64,000 nt of DNA, from NCBI GenBank assembly GCA_964556225.1, contig CAZKVJ010000005.1:62001-126000 (forward strand), in the 5' to 3' direction. Below the pieces are notes generated by a model that saw nothing but the letters and a program-made list of their open reading frames with translations, was not told the DNA's origin and did not search any database. The DNA is from CAZKVJ01 sp964556225 (GTDB lineage Bacteria > Actinomycetota > Acidimicrobiia > Acidimicrobiales > Ilumatobacteraceae). The position numbers and the translations under genes are program-made. Shown here in pieces: positions 24,612-31,897 of this stretch (positions within the stretch are counted from its first letter, which is position 1; every line of letters begins with the position of its first letter).

Positions 24612-25508
24612 TCAGCTCACGTCGCTCATCGTCGTGCGCGGCCGGGCATCGGCCAGCAGGCGGCGCACGATCGCGTCGACCTCGGCCGGGTCGGCGGGCG
24701 GATCGTCCGTCGACGGGCCCCGACGCCAGCCCTCGGCGATGGCCAGCACCAGCCCCGAGGACTCGATGACCTGTCCGGTGACGCCTGCCGACTGCGGCGA
24801 CGCCAGCCAGGTCACCACCGGGGCGACCCACGCCGGGTCCATGCGGGCGACCATCTCCTCGGGAAGCTGGAGGTCCTCGGTCAGCCGGGTCAGCCCACCC
24901 GGCGCCACCGCGTTCACGGTGACGCCATAGCGCTCGAGCTCCTGGGCGGCGATCTGGGTGAACGTGGCGATGCCGGCCTTGGCAGCGCCGTAGTTGGTCT
25001 GGCCGGGGTTGGCGTAGAGGCCGGAGACGGAGGTGGTGTTGATGATCCGGGCATCGTTGGTGAGGCCGTCCTTCGCCCGGTTCCGCCAGTGCTCGGCGGC
25101 GATCCGGCTCGGTGCCCACGTGCCACGGAGGTGGACCCGGATGACGGCGTCCCACTCGTCCTCGGTCATCGAGAACAGCATCCGGTCCCGCAGGATCCCG
25201 GCATTGTTCACGAGCACGTCGAGCCCGCCGAAGGCATCGAGCGCCGTCCCCACCAGGTTGCGGGCACCCTCGAGGCTGCTCACGTCATCGGTGCTGGCCA
25301 CGGCCCGACCGCCGGCGGCGAGGATGTCGTCGACCACCTGCTGGGCTGGGCCCTCGTCGGCGCCGGTGCCGTCACGCGCCCCGCCGAGATCGTTGACGAC
25401 GACCCTGGCGCCGTGCTGGGCGAGCATGAGCGCGTGCTGCCGTCCGATCCCCCGCCCCGCGCCCGTCACGATGCAGACGCGACCCTCACACATTCGCTCG
25501 TTCCCCAT
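24612..25508 (-). CDS. SDR family oxidoreductase (HSD17B4-like 3-hydroxyacyl-CoA dehydrogenase type)
   Basis: A 298-residue short-chain dehydrogenase. The cofactor motif TGAGRGIGRQHA, the acidic residue in VVVNDLGG (NAD preference), NNAGILRDRMLFSMTEDEWD and the active-site YGAAKAGI are all present. The RDRM...DEWDxVxxVHLRGTW pattern is typical of the dehydrogenase domain of peroxisomal multifunctional enzyme type 2, so oxidation of a 3-hydroxyacyl-CoA is likely. Two related proteins occur in the window (45951 and 48526). ATG 25508 is preceded by TACAGT seven bases away and no SD, indicating a leaderless mRNA. It heads the operon with thiolase and DUF2252. Confidence 0.93.
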   Translation of the reverse strand: MGNERMCEGRVCIVTGAGRGIGRQHALMLAQHGARVVVNDLGGARDGTGADEGPAQQVVDDILAAGGRAVASTDDVSSLEGARNLVGTALDAFGGLDVLVNNAGILRDRMLFSMTEDEWDAVIRVHLRGTWAPSRIAAEHWRNRAKDGLTNDARIINTTSVSGLYANPGQTNYGAAKAGIATFTQIAAQELERYGVTVNAVAPGGLTRLTEDLQLPEEMVARMDPAWVAPVVTWLASPQSAGVTGQVIESSGLVLAIAEGWRRGPSTDDPPADPAEVDAIVRRLLADARPRTTMSDVS

Positions 25509-25521
25509 CGGCGGGACTGTA
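25509..25521 (-). promoter_or_regulatory. Leaderless-type -10 box of the SDR-thiolase operon
   Basis: TACAGT on the minus strand (25521-25516) ends seven bases before ATG 25508 and no SD lies between. The spacing would place the transcription start at or next to the A of the start codon. Confidence 0.55.
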
Positions 25522-25561
25522 GGGATCCCGGCGAGGGAGGGTCAACGTGCGCCGGGCACGC

Positions 25562-25867
25562 TCAGTCGGAGGCCGGCAGGGGCTTGGCGTCCTTGAGCGG
25601 CAGCAGCTCGTCGCCCACGGAGAGCGCTCCCGCCCCCGCCTTCGAGCACAGCACCTCGAGACCGAGCTCCTCGGACGCGTAGCGCTTCCCCATCAGGGTG
25701 CCGCCGTCGAACCCGGCCGCCGGGGCGACCCGCTCGACCTCGTCGCCCACCACGGACATCGGGTGGCCACCGCAGCGCAGGTCGACGTCGTCGGCCGGCA
25801 CCCGCACGACCACGACCTGCGTGTCGCAGGCTGCGCTCTGCAGACGGGTTCCGGGCTTGAGCTGCAT
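25562..25867 (-). CDS. Small conserved-looking protein of unknown function
   Basis: A 101-residue protein that I do not recognise. It has a beta-strand-rich N-terminal half with a Cys near position 14 (SAACDTQVVVVRVP) and another in DLRCGGHPM, and a third in LEVLCSKAG. The Cys/His content hints at metal binding. The context is a short gene on its own between an SDR operon and a divergent SDR. AGGA lies close to its ATG. I recall similar short proteins beside acyl-CoA metabolism genes but cannot name a family, so no function is assigned. Confidence 0.65.
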   Translation of the reverse strand: MQLKPGTRLQSAACDTQVVVVRVPADDVDLRCGGHPMSVVGDEVERVAPAAGFDGGTLMGKRYASEELGLEVLCSKAGAGALSVGDELLPLKDAKPLPASD

Positions 25868-25915
25868 GGTCCTGGGGCTCCTGTGGTCGGTTCCTGTCGA
25901 TCGCGTCCGGGTGCA

Positions 25916-25929
25916 TAAGGTAATCCGCC
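25916..25929 (+). promoter_or_regulatory. Leaderless-type -10 box of the SDR at 25930
   Basis: TAAGGT (25916-25921) ends eight bases before ATG 25930 with no SD between, the same layout as at the other leaderless-type starts in this window. Confidence 0.5.
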
Positions 25930-26736
25930 ATGTCCGCCGCCGACGACCAGGAGTGTGCCGGGCGCGTCGCGCTCGTCACGGGCGCCAGCCGGGGGCTCGG
26001 CGCCGCGATCGCCGAGCGTCTCGCCGAGGCGGGAGCGCGGGTCGCGCTGGCGGCCCGTACCCTCGAACCGGACGCGCGCTACGAGGGCTGCCTCGCCGAC
26101 ACCCTCGAGCGGATCCGCAGCCGCGGCGGCGAGGCCATCGCCGTGCAGGCCGACCTCTCGAGGCACGACGACCGGGCGCGCATGGTCGCCGAGACGGTCG
26201 AGGCGCTCGGACCCATCGAAATCCTCGTCAACAACGCGGCCGTCACCTGGTTCCTGCCGTTCCTCGACGTCACCCCGAAGCGCTACCGGGTGATGTTCGA
26301 GGTGCAGGTCCGAGCCCCCTACGAGCTCTCTCAGCTGGTCGTTCCGTCCATGCGCGAGCGCGGCCGGGGATGGATCCTGAACATCTCCAGCCGGGCCGGC
26401 ACCCACCCGCCGGGACCGCCGTACGACCCCGGCTTCAAGGAGGGCTTCACGGTCTACGGGATGGTCAAGGCCGCCCTCGACCGGTTCTCCACCGGGCTCG
26501 CCGCCGAGCTCTACGACGACGGGATCGCCGTGAACTCCCTGTCGCCGTGGGACAACGTCGCCACGCCCGGCGCCGGCGCGCACCACCTGGTCGAGGGCTA
26601 CCGGCTCGAGGGTCCGGAGTGGATGGCCGAGGCGGCACTGCTGCTGTGCAGCGGCGACCCGGCCAAGCTCACCGGCCGGGTGGCCTACAGCCAGCCGCTG
26701 CTCGCCGAGCTGCAGCGCCGCCCGCGGGTCCGCTGA
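25930..26736 (+). CDS. SDR family oxidoreductase
   Basis: A 268-residue classical short-chain dehydrogenase. Seen: the cofactor motif TGASRGLGAAIA, NNAAVTWFLPF for the NNAG position, the catalytic Ser in NISSRAG and the active-site YGMVKAALD. The usual last segment is present, though it lacks the common T/V-D-G-G end. It should oxidise an alcohol or reduce a ketone with NAD(P). It stands alone on the plus strand between two minus-strand units, converging with the PPK2 gene. The substrate is unknown. Confidence 0.9.
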   Translation: MSAADDQECAGRVALVTGASRGLGAAIAERLAEAGARVALAARTLEPDARYEGCLADTLERIRSRGGEAIAVQADLSRHDDRARMVAETVEALGPIEILVNNAAVTWFLPFLDVTPKRYRVMFEVQVRAPYELSQLVVPSMRERGRGWILNISSRAGTHPPGPPYDPGFKEGFTVYGMVKAALDRFSTGLAAELYDDGIAVNSLSPWDNVATPGAGAHHLVEGYRLEGPEWMAEAALLLCSGDPAKLTGRVAYSQPLLAELQRRPRVR

Positions 26737-26751
26737 CCAGCGCGACCCCCG

Positions 26752-27882
26752 CTACAGCAGCGGGATCGTGGCGTGCTCGCCCTGCTCGTAGACGACGTTC
26801 GCCCGTCCGACCAGGAGCGGGTCGAGCGGCCCGATGCGCTCGACGTCCTTGCGCTCGTAGGGCAGCCGGTGCAGGACGTAGCGCATGGCGTTCAACCGCG
26901 CCCGCTTCTTGCAGTCCGACTTGATGACCGTCCACGGGGCGTCGGCGGTGTCCGTGTGGAGGAACATCGCCTCCTTCGCCTCCGTGTAGTCGTCCCACTT
27001 GTCGAGTGAGGCCAGGTCGATCGGCGAGAGCTTCCACTGCTTCAAGGGGTGGCTCTCACGCTCCTTGAACCGGCGCTGCTGCTCCTGTCGGCTGACCGAG
27101 AACCAGAACTTGATGAGGTGCACGCCGCTGCGGACCAGGTTGCGCTCGAACTCGGGGGCCTGGCGCATGAACTCCGCGTACTCGTCGGGTGCGCAGAACC
27201 CCATCACCCGCTCGACGCCGGCACGGTTGTACCAGGACCGGTCGAACAGCACGATCTCACCGCGCGTCGGCAGGTGCTGCACGTAGCGCTGGAAGTACCA
27301 CTGGCCCTGCTCGGTCTCCGTCGGCTTCTCGAGGGCCACCACTCGCGAGCCGCGGGGGTTGAGATGCTCCATGAAGCGCTTGATGGTGCCGCCCTTGCCG
27401 GCCGCGTCACGCCCCTCGAAGAGGATCACGACCCGCTGGCCGGTGTCGCGCACCCACGACTGCAGCTTCAACAGCTCCACCTGCAGCTGGTACTTCTGAC
27501 GCTCGTACGACTTGCGCCGCATCAGGTTCTTGTAGGGATACGGCGCCTGGCGCCAGTCGTCGGCCAGGACGTCGTCGGGATCGATCGGGATCGTGCCGTA
27601 GACCGGCTGGTCCTCCCGGGCCAGCGCGCTGCCCATCCACTCCGCCTCGTCCAGCGACGTGCCGGCCAGCACCGCCTGGAGCCAGCGGGCCACCGACTCC
27701 ACCTCGTCGAGGTTGGCGTGCATCAGCACGTCGCGCACGGCATTGAGCTTGGCGCTGGTGGCCGACTCGGTGGCCTGGGTGACCTCGAACGTCTCGATCC
27801 CCTCTTGCGTCAGGTCGGGGGAGGTGTCGCCCTCGACGACCTGCCGGGCCGGCCGGTGGTGGTCGTGGTCGTGATTGCCCAT
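26752..27882 (-). CDS. ppk2: Polyphosphate kinase 2 (PPK2 family)
   Basis: A 376-residue PPK2, which transfers phosphate between polyphosphate and a nucleotide. The Walker A FEGRDAAGKGGTIKR is at about residues 155-169, the Walker B/lid region LFDRSWYNRAGVERVMGF follows, and a KFWFSVSRQEQQRRFKER helix plus SPIDLASLDKWDDY complete the core. About 110 residues precede the usual core, starting with a His-rich HDHDHH run; that is longer than compact class I members. It starts 20 bases after the stop of the thiolase-fold gene on the same strand and GAGGG lies eight bases before the ATG, so it may be co-transcribed with DUF35 and thiolase. Polyphosphate could supply ATP or ADP for CoA ligation, which is inference. 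Confidence 0.93.
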   Translation of the reverse strand: MGNHDHDHHRPARQVVEGDTSPDLTQEGIETFEVTQATESATSAKLNAVRDVLMHANLDEVESVARWLQAVLAGTSLDEAEWMGSALAREDQPVYGTIPIDPDDVLADDWRQAPYPYKNLMRRKSYERQKYQLQVELLKLQSWVRDTGQRVVILFEGRDAAGKGGTIKRFMEHLNPRGSRVVALEKPTETEQGQWYFQRYVQHLPTRGEIVLFDRSWYNRAGVERVMGFCAPDEYAEFMRQAPEFERNLVRSGVHLIKFWFSVSRQEQQRRFKERESHPLKQWKLSPIDLASLDKWDDYTEAKEAMFLHTDTADAPWTVIKSDCKKRARLNAMRYVLHRLPYERKDVERIGPLDPLLVGRANVVYEQGEHATIPLL

Positions 27883-27902
27883 GTTCGAAGCCCTCGGTTG
27901 CG

Positions 27903-29105
27903 CTAGCGGGCGAGGATCACGGACGATCCGTGCCCGAACAGTCCCTGGTTGACGGTGATGCCGACGGTCGCCCCCTCCACCTGGCGGCCCTCGGCCTGCC
28001 CGCGCAGCTGCCAGGTGAGCTCGCACACCTGGGCGATCGCCTGGGCGGGGATGGCCTCGCCGAAGCACGCCAACCCGCCGGAGGGGTTCACGGGGAGCCG
28101 CCCTCCGATCTCGGTGGCGCCGCTGCGCAGCAGGGCCTCGGCCTCGCCCGGCGCGCACAGGCCGAGGTGCTCGTACCAGTCGAGCTCGAGGGCCGTCGAC
28201 AGGTCGTACACCTCGGCCACGCTGAGGTCCTCCGGCCCGATGCCCGCCTCCTCGTAGGCGGCCCGACCGATCGAGTCCTTGAAGCCGTGCGGCGGCGGCG
28301 CCACCACGGCGGACGAGTCGGTGGCGAAGTCGGGCAGCTCCAGGCTCGTCTGCGGATAGGTGGGGGAGACGGTGGAGACCGCCTTGACCCGCACGGCGCC
28401 GTCGAGCGTGCCCAGGTGGCGGCGGGCGAAGTCGGTGCTGGCAACGACCATCGCCGCCCCGCCATCGCTGGTGGCGCAGATGTCGAGCAGGCGCAGCGGG
28501 TCGCTGACGACCGGGCTGTTGACGACGTCCTCGACGGTGGTCTCCTTGCGGAACCGGGCGTACGGGTTGGCGAGCCCGTGGCGGCTGTTCTTCACCTTCA
28601 CCCGGGCGAAGTCCTCAGCGGTGGCGCCGTAGAGCGCCATCCGGCGCCGGGCCAGGAGTGCGAAGTACACCGGGTTCGTGGCACCCAGCAGGTGGAAGCG
28701 GAGCCAGTCCGGGTCGGTGCGCCGCTCACCACCGACCGGGGCGAAGAACCCCTTGGGGGTGGTGTCGGCACCCACCACGAGGGCGACGTCGCAGAAGCCG
28801 GCCAGGATCGAGGCGCGCGCCGCCTGGAGGGCCTGGGAGCCAGAGGCACAGGCCGCGTAGCTGCTCGACACCCGCACACCGGTCCAGCCGAGCTGCTGGG
28901 CGAACGTCGCCCCGGCGATGAACCCCGGGTACCCGTTGCGGATGGTGTCGGCCCCGGCCACGTACTGCACGTCACGCCACGCCAGGCCGGCGTCGGCGAG
29001 CGCAGCCCGAGCGGCGACCATGCCGTACTCGGTGAAGTCGCGGCCCCACTTGCCCCAGGGGTGCATCCCCACCCCGAGGACCACCACGTCGCGCTCGGCG
29101 CTCAC
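27903..29105 (-). CDS. Thiolase-fold lipid-transfer protein (Ltp2-like)
   Basis: A 400-residue thiolase-fold protein. The nucleophile position is Cys86 in SSYAACASGS, but the usual GHP motif is replaced: the region reads NPSGGLACFGEAIPAQ, with Glu where the catalytic His normally stands. This pattern is typical of Ltp-type proteins which, with a DUF35 partner, act as retro-aldolases on steroid side-chains rather than as true thiolases. GTG 29105 overlaps the DUF35 stop (GTGA), so the two are certainly co-transcribed. The downstream neighbour is PPK2. Aldol cleavage of a branched beta-hydroxyacyl-CoA is the best guess. Confidence 0.92.
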   Translation of the reverse strand: MSAERDVVVLGVGMHPWGKWGRDFTEYGMVAARAALADAGLAWRDVQYVAGADTIRNGYPGFIAGATFAQQLGWTGVRVSSSYAACASGSQALQAARASILAGFCDVALVVGADTTPKGFFAPVGGERRTDPDWLRFHLLGATNPVYFALLARRRMALYGATAEDFARVKVKNSRHGLANPYARFRKETTVEDVVNSPVVSDPLRLLDICATSDGGAAMVVASTDFARRHLGTLDGAVRVKAVSTVSPTYPQTSLELPDFATDSSAVVAPPPHGFKDSIGRAAYEEAGIGPEDLSVAEVYDLSTALELDWYEHLGLCAPGEAEALLRSGATEIGGRLPVNPSGGLACFGEAIPAQAIAQVCELTWQLRGQAEGRQVEGATVGITVNQGLFGHGSSVILAR

Positions 29106-29557
29106 GGTGCGCCCACCTCCACCGCCGGTGCCCACACGTACACGAGGTGGGTGACGCCATCCTCCTCGTACAGCACGTCGAGCTCGAGCTGCATCGCCAT
29201 GCCCACCCGCAGGTCGGCGGCCAGCACGCCCTTGGCGACCTGTCCGAGCACGACCATGCCTTCGGCCTCGAGCTGCACCGCCGCCAGCGCGTACGGCTCG
29301 AACGGGTCGGCGGCCCGGTAGGGCGGCGGCGGCGCGTAGCGGTTCTCCGTGTAGCTCCACAACGTGCCGCGCCGCGAGAGCGGCACCGGCTCGAGCAGGT
29401 CGCCCTCGCACGCCGGGTTGGGGCAGCCGCGCTCACGCGGCGGGAACACGTACGTCGCGCACGATGTGCACCGCCCCCCGATCAAGTGGGGGTCGGCGTC
29501 GATCGTGAACCATCCCTCGACCGCCGGGACGGCGCCTGGACTCCCCACCTCTGACAC
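29102..29557 (-). CDS. DUF35 zinc-ribbon/OB-fold protein
   Basis: A 151-residue DUF35 protein. Four Cys that may bind zinc are in GGRCTSCATYVFPPRERGCPNPAC, followed by an OB-fold (GTLWSYTENRYAPPPPYRA, then YALAAVQLEAEGMVVLGQV). It resembles the ChsH2-type partner of aldolases. GTG 29557 is the start: TACTCT ends six bases before it, with no SD, and the palindrome at 29551-29567 covers both the start codon and the -10 box. The Ltp2-like gene begins within its stop codon. The pair should form an aldolase-like complex. Confidence 0.9.
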   Translation of the reverse strand: MSEVGSPGAVPAVEGWFTIDADPHLIGGRCTSCATYVFPPRERGCPNPACEGDLLEPVPLSRRGTLWSYTENRYAPPPPYRAADPFEPYALAAVQLEAEGMVVLGQVAKGVLAADLRVGMAMQLELDVLYEEDGVTHLVYVWAPAVEVGAP

Positions 29558-29567
29558 ACCGTCAGAG
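29551..29567. promoter_or_regulatory. TCTGAC-N5-GTCAGA palindrome over the DUF35 start codon
   Basis: TCTGAC-ACACC-GTCAGA; flanking C/G extends it to a perfect 7-5-7 palindrome from 29549 to 29567, so the first matching base of the core is 29550. It covers the -10 box TACTCT and GTG start of the minus-strand DUF35-thiolase-PPK2 unit. It is one of nine such sites in the window. Confidence 0.75.
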
Positions 29568-29671
29568 TAGACGAGCGGGTCGGCCCCATGGACCCCGAGG
29601 GCTGGGACGAAAGACCCTGGGGGGTATCACCGAATCGGAGCAGGATGATGGACAAGAAACGAGGAGCGACC

Positions 29672-30940
29672 ATGAGCACACGCATCGTGATCCTTGGCGC
29701 GGGGACGGGGGGGACGCTCACCGCCAACCGGCTTCGCCGGGTCCTCAAGCACGACGACGTCGAGATCACCGTGGTCGACCAGGACGCCCAGCACGTGTAC
29801 CAGCCGGGCCTCCTGTTCGTGCCGTTCGGCGTCGCCGACCCCGAGGACATCGTCAAGCCCCGCCAGCGCCAGCTGCACAAGGACATCACCTACATCCAGT
29901 GCCCCATCGACCGGGTCGACGTCGAGGGCGACGCCGTCCACCTCGAGGACGGCACGATCCTCTTCTACGACCTGCTCGTCGTGGCCACCGGCGCCGTGCT
30001 GGTGCCCGAGGAGACCGAGGGCCTCACCGGCGAGGGCTGGAACGAGCGGGCGTTCACGTTCTACGACCTGCCCGGTGCCACGGCGCTGCACGACGCGCTC
30101 GAGCGCTTCGAGGGCGGCCGTGTGGTGGTGAACATGGTCGACCTGCCGATCAAGTGCCCGGTCGCGCCGCTGGAGTTCTGCTTCCTGGCCGACTGGTACT
30201 TCCACGAGCGCGGCATCCGCGACAAGGTCGAGCTGGTGTACGCCACCCCGCTCGACGGGGCGTTCACCAAGCCCGTCGCCAGCCAGACCCTGAGCGGCTT
30301 GCTCGCCGAGAAGGGCGTCGAGCTGGTCACCGAGTTCAACACCGGTGAGGTGGTCTACGAGGGCAAGGGCGGCAAGCTCGTCGCCTACGACGGCACCGAG
30401 GTCCCGTTCGACCTGGCCGTGGTCGTGCCGCTCCACGGTGGCGCCCCCTACGTCGGGCGCTCGGAGGGGCTGGGCGACGAGCTGAACTTCGTGCCGACGG
30501 ACCCAGCGACGCTGCAGTCGAAGGTGAAGCCGAACATCTTCGCCATCGGCGACGCCACCAACGTGCCGGCGTCCAAGGCCGGCTCCGTCACCCACTTCGA
30601 GGGCGAGGTCCTCGTCGAGAACATCCGCCGGTTCCTCGCCGGCGAGGAGCTCGACGCCAGCTACGACGGCCACGCCAACTGCTTCATCGAGACGGGCTTC
30701 CACAAGGCCCTGCTCATCGACTTCAACTACGAGACCGAACCGGTGACCGGGCACTTCCCCGGCCCGGTGGGCATGCCGCTCCTCAAGGAGTCGCGCCTCA
30801 ACCACCTCGGCAAGCTGATGTTCCAGTGGTTCTACTGGCACAGCCTGCTGCCGGGCCGGGACATCCCCGGCATCGGCGCCGACATGCCCACGTTCGGCAA
30901 GCACATCCCACAGCACGAGACCCAGGAGGCATCCGCATGA
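29672..30940 (+). CDS. Sulfide:quinone-oxidoreductase-like FAD protein
   Basis: A 422-residue FAD-dependent oxidoreductase of the sulfide:quinone reductase (SQR)/flavocytochrome c sulfide dehydrogenase type. The N-terminal dinucleotide fold IVILGAGTGGTLTANRL, a redox-Cys region IKCPVAPLEFCFLADW (Cys162, Cys170) and a FAIGDATNVPASKAGSV FAD motif are visible; a further Cys lies in HANCFIETG. A proline-rich C-terminal membrane-binding part with aromatic residues is typical of SQR. GAGGAG stands five bases before ATG 29672. It is followed, with an ATGA overlap, by a DsrC/TusE-like gene and then a DsrE-like gene, so it probably feeds sulfur from sulfide or persulfide into that carrier pathway. Confidence 0.9.
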   Translation: MSTRIVILGAGTGGTLTANRLRRVLKHDDVEITVVDQDAQHVYQPGLLFVPFGVADPEDIVKPRQRQLHKDITYIQCPIDRVDVEGDAVHLEDGTILFYDLLVVATGAVLVPEETEGLTGEGWNERAFTFYDLPGATALHDALERFEGGRVVVNMVDLPIKCPVAPLEFCFLADWYFHERGIRDKVELVYATPLDGAFTKPVASQTLSGLLAEKGVELVTEFNTGEVVYEGKGGKLVAYDGTEVPFDLAVVVPLHGGAPYVGRSEGLGDELNFVPTDPATLQSKVKPNIFAIGDATNVPASKAGSVTHFEGEVLVENIRRFLAGEELDASYDGHANCFIETGFHKALLIDFNYETEPVTGHFPGPVGMPLLKESRLNHLGKLMFQWFYWHSLLPGRDIPGIGADMPTFGKHIPQHETQEASA

Positions 30941-31254
30941 GCACCGCCACACTCGCCGGCGTCGAGGTTCAGCTGAACGACGAAGGCTTCTTCGTCGACC
31001 CCCGGCAGTGGACCCGAGAGATGGCCATGGAGCTGGCCCGTCAGGACGGGATCGACCCGCTGACCGACAAGCACTGGCAGGTCATCGACTTCATGCGCTC
31101 GGAGTACTTCGCCAAGGGCACCGGCCCGACCGTCCGGGTCCTCGGCAAGGCCAGCGGCGTGAGCGTGAAGGAGCTCTACGAGCTCTTCCCGAAGGGCCCG
31201 GCCAAGATGGCCGCCCGCATCGCCGGCATCCCCAAGCCCAAGGGCTGCATCTGA
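30937..31254 (+). CDS. DsrC/TusE-family sulfur carrier, single-Cys form
   Basis: A 105-residue sulfur relay protein. The C-terminal signature ends GIPKPKGCI, so the penultimate Cys104 that carries sulfur is present. The second conserved Cys of true DsrC, 11 residues earlier, is Ala93 here. A one-Cys form is the TusE-like condition, which fits sulfur transfer (for example to tRNA thiolation or another acceptor) rather than the DsrC trisulfide cycle with sulfite reductase. It overlaps the SQR-like gene and is 16 bases upstream of the DsrE-like gene. No dsrAB genes are in the window. Confidence 0.9.
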   Translation: MSTATLAGVEVQLNDEGFFVDPRQWTREMAMELARQDGIDPLTDKHWQVIDFMRSEYFAKGTGPTVRVLGKASGVSVKELYELFPKGPAKMAARIAGIPKPKGCI

Positions 31255-31270
31255 GCGAGGAGCCCACACC

Positions 31271-31753
31271 ATGTCTGACGAATCCAAGCCCGAACCCATC
31301 AAGAAGGTCTCGATCATCATCTCCAAGGGGTCCCTCGAGGGGATCTACCCGGGGCTGATCATGGCCAACGGCGCCCGCGCCGAGGGCATCGAGGCCAACC
31401 TGTTCTTCACGTTCTTCGGCCTCGACGCGATCCACAAGAAGAGGATCGAGCACGTCAAGGTGGCCACGGTCGGCAACCCGGGGATGCACATCCCGTCGCT
31501 CCTCGGCGTGCTCCCCGGGATGTCGGCCCTGGCGACGCACTTCATGAACAAGAAGATGGACGAGCTCGACATCCCGCCCATCGACGAGTTCATCGAGATG
31601 ATCGGCGACACCGGCGCCGGCATGTACGCCTGCAAGGCGTCCGTCGACATGTTCGGTCTCGACGAGAGCGACTTCGTCGACCAGGTCAAGGAGATCATCA
31701 CCGTCGGCGAGTTCTACGACATCGCCGCCGGCGGCCAGATCATCTTCACCTAG
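31271..31753 (+). CDS. DsrE/DsrF-family sulfur-transfer protein (DsrE3A-like)
   Basis: A 160-residue DsrE/F-like protein. It opens with a charged tail, then the fold start KVSIIISKGSLEGIYPGLIMANGA. The likely sulfur-binding Cys121 sits in GMYACKASVDMFGL. Such proteins carry persulfide sulfur between partners. The gene follows the DsrC/TusE-like gene with GAGGAG before its ATG, completing a three-gene module (SQR-like, DsrC-like, DsrE-like). A strong hairpin follows the stop. Sulfur trafficking is firm by family; the final acceptor is unknown. Confidence 0.9.
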   Translation: MSDESKPEPIKKVSIIISKGSLEGIYPGLIMANGARAEGIEANLFFTFFGLDAIHKKRIEHVKVATVGNPGMHIPSLLGVLPGMSALATHFMNKKMDELDIPPIDEFIEMIGDTGAGMYACKASVDMFGLDESDFVDQVKEIITVGEFYDIAAGGQIIFT

Positions 31754-31758
31754 AGGTC

Positions 31759-31849
31759 CCGGTCGGCGAGACCGGAGATCTTCTGGGCACACATCCGTGC
31801 GCATTCGCCCTGGTCCGAGCTCCGCTCGGTGCGCGGCGTGTGCCCAGAA
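31759..31849. terminator. Bidirectional hairpin terminator region between convergent genes
   Basis: Two structures lie between the DsrE-like gene and the minus-strand PhyH gene. CCGGTC-GGCGA-GACCGG (31759-31775) forms a compact hairpin six bases after the stop. A perfect 12-bp inverted repeat, TTCTGGGCACAC at 31781-31792 and GTGTGCCCAGAA at 31838-31849, encloses a 45-base loop that itself contains CCGAGC-N3-GCTCGG (31815-31829). No U-tract follows, so this would be an imperfect intrinsic terminator working in both directions. Confidence 0.6.
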
Positions 31850-31897
31850 CCAGCCGCCCTGGTCACACCGTCCCCCACTTCCACTCGGCGAAGAACC

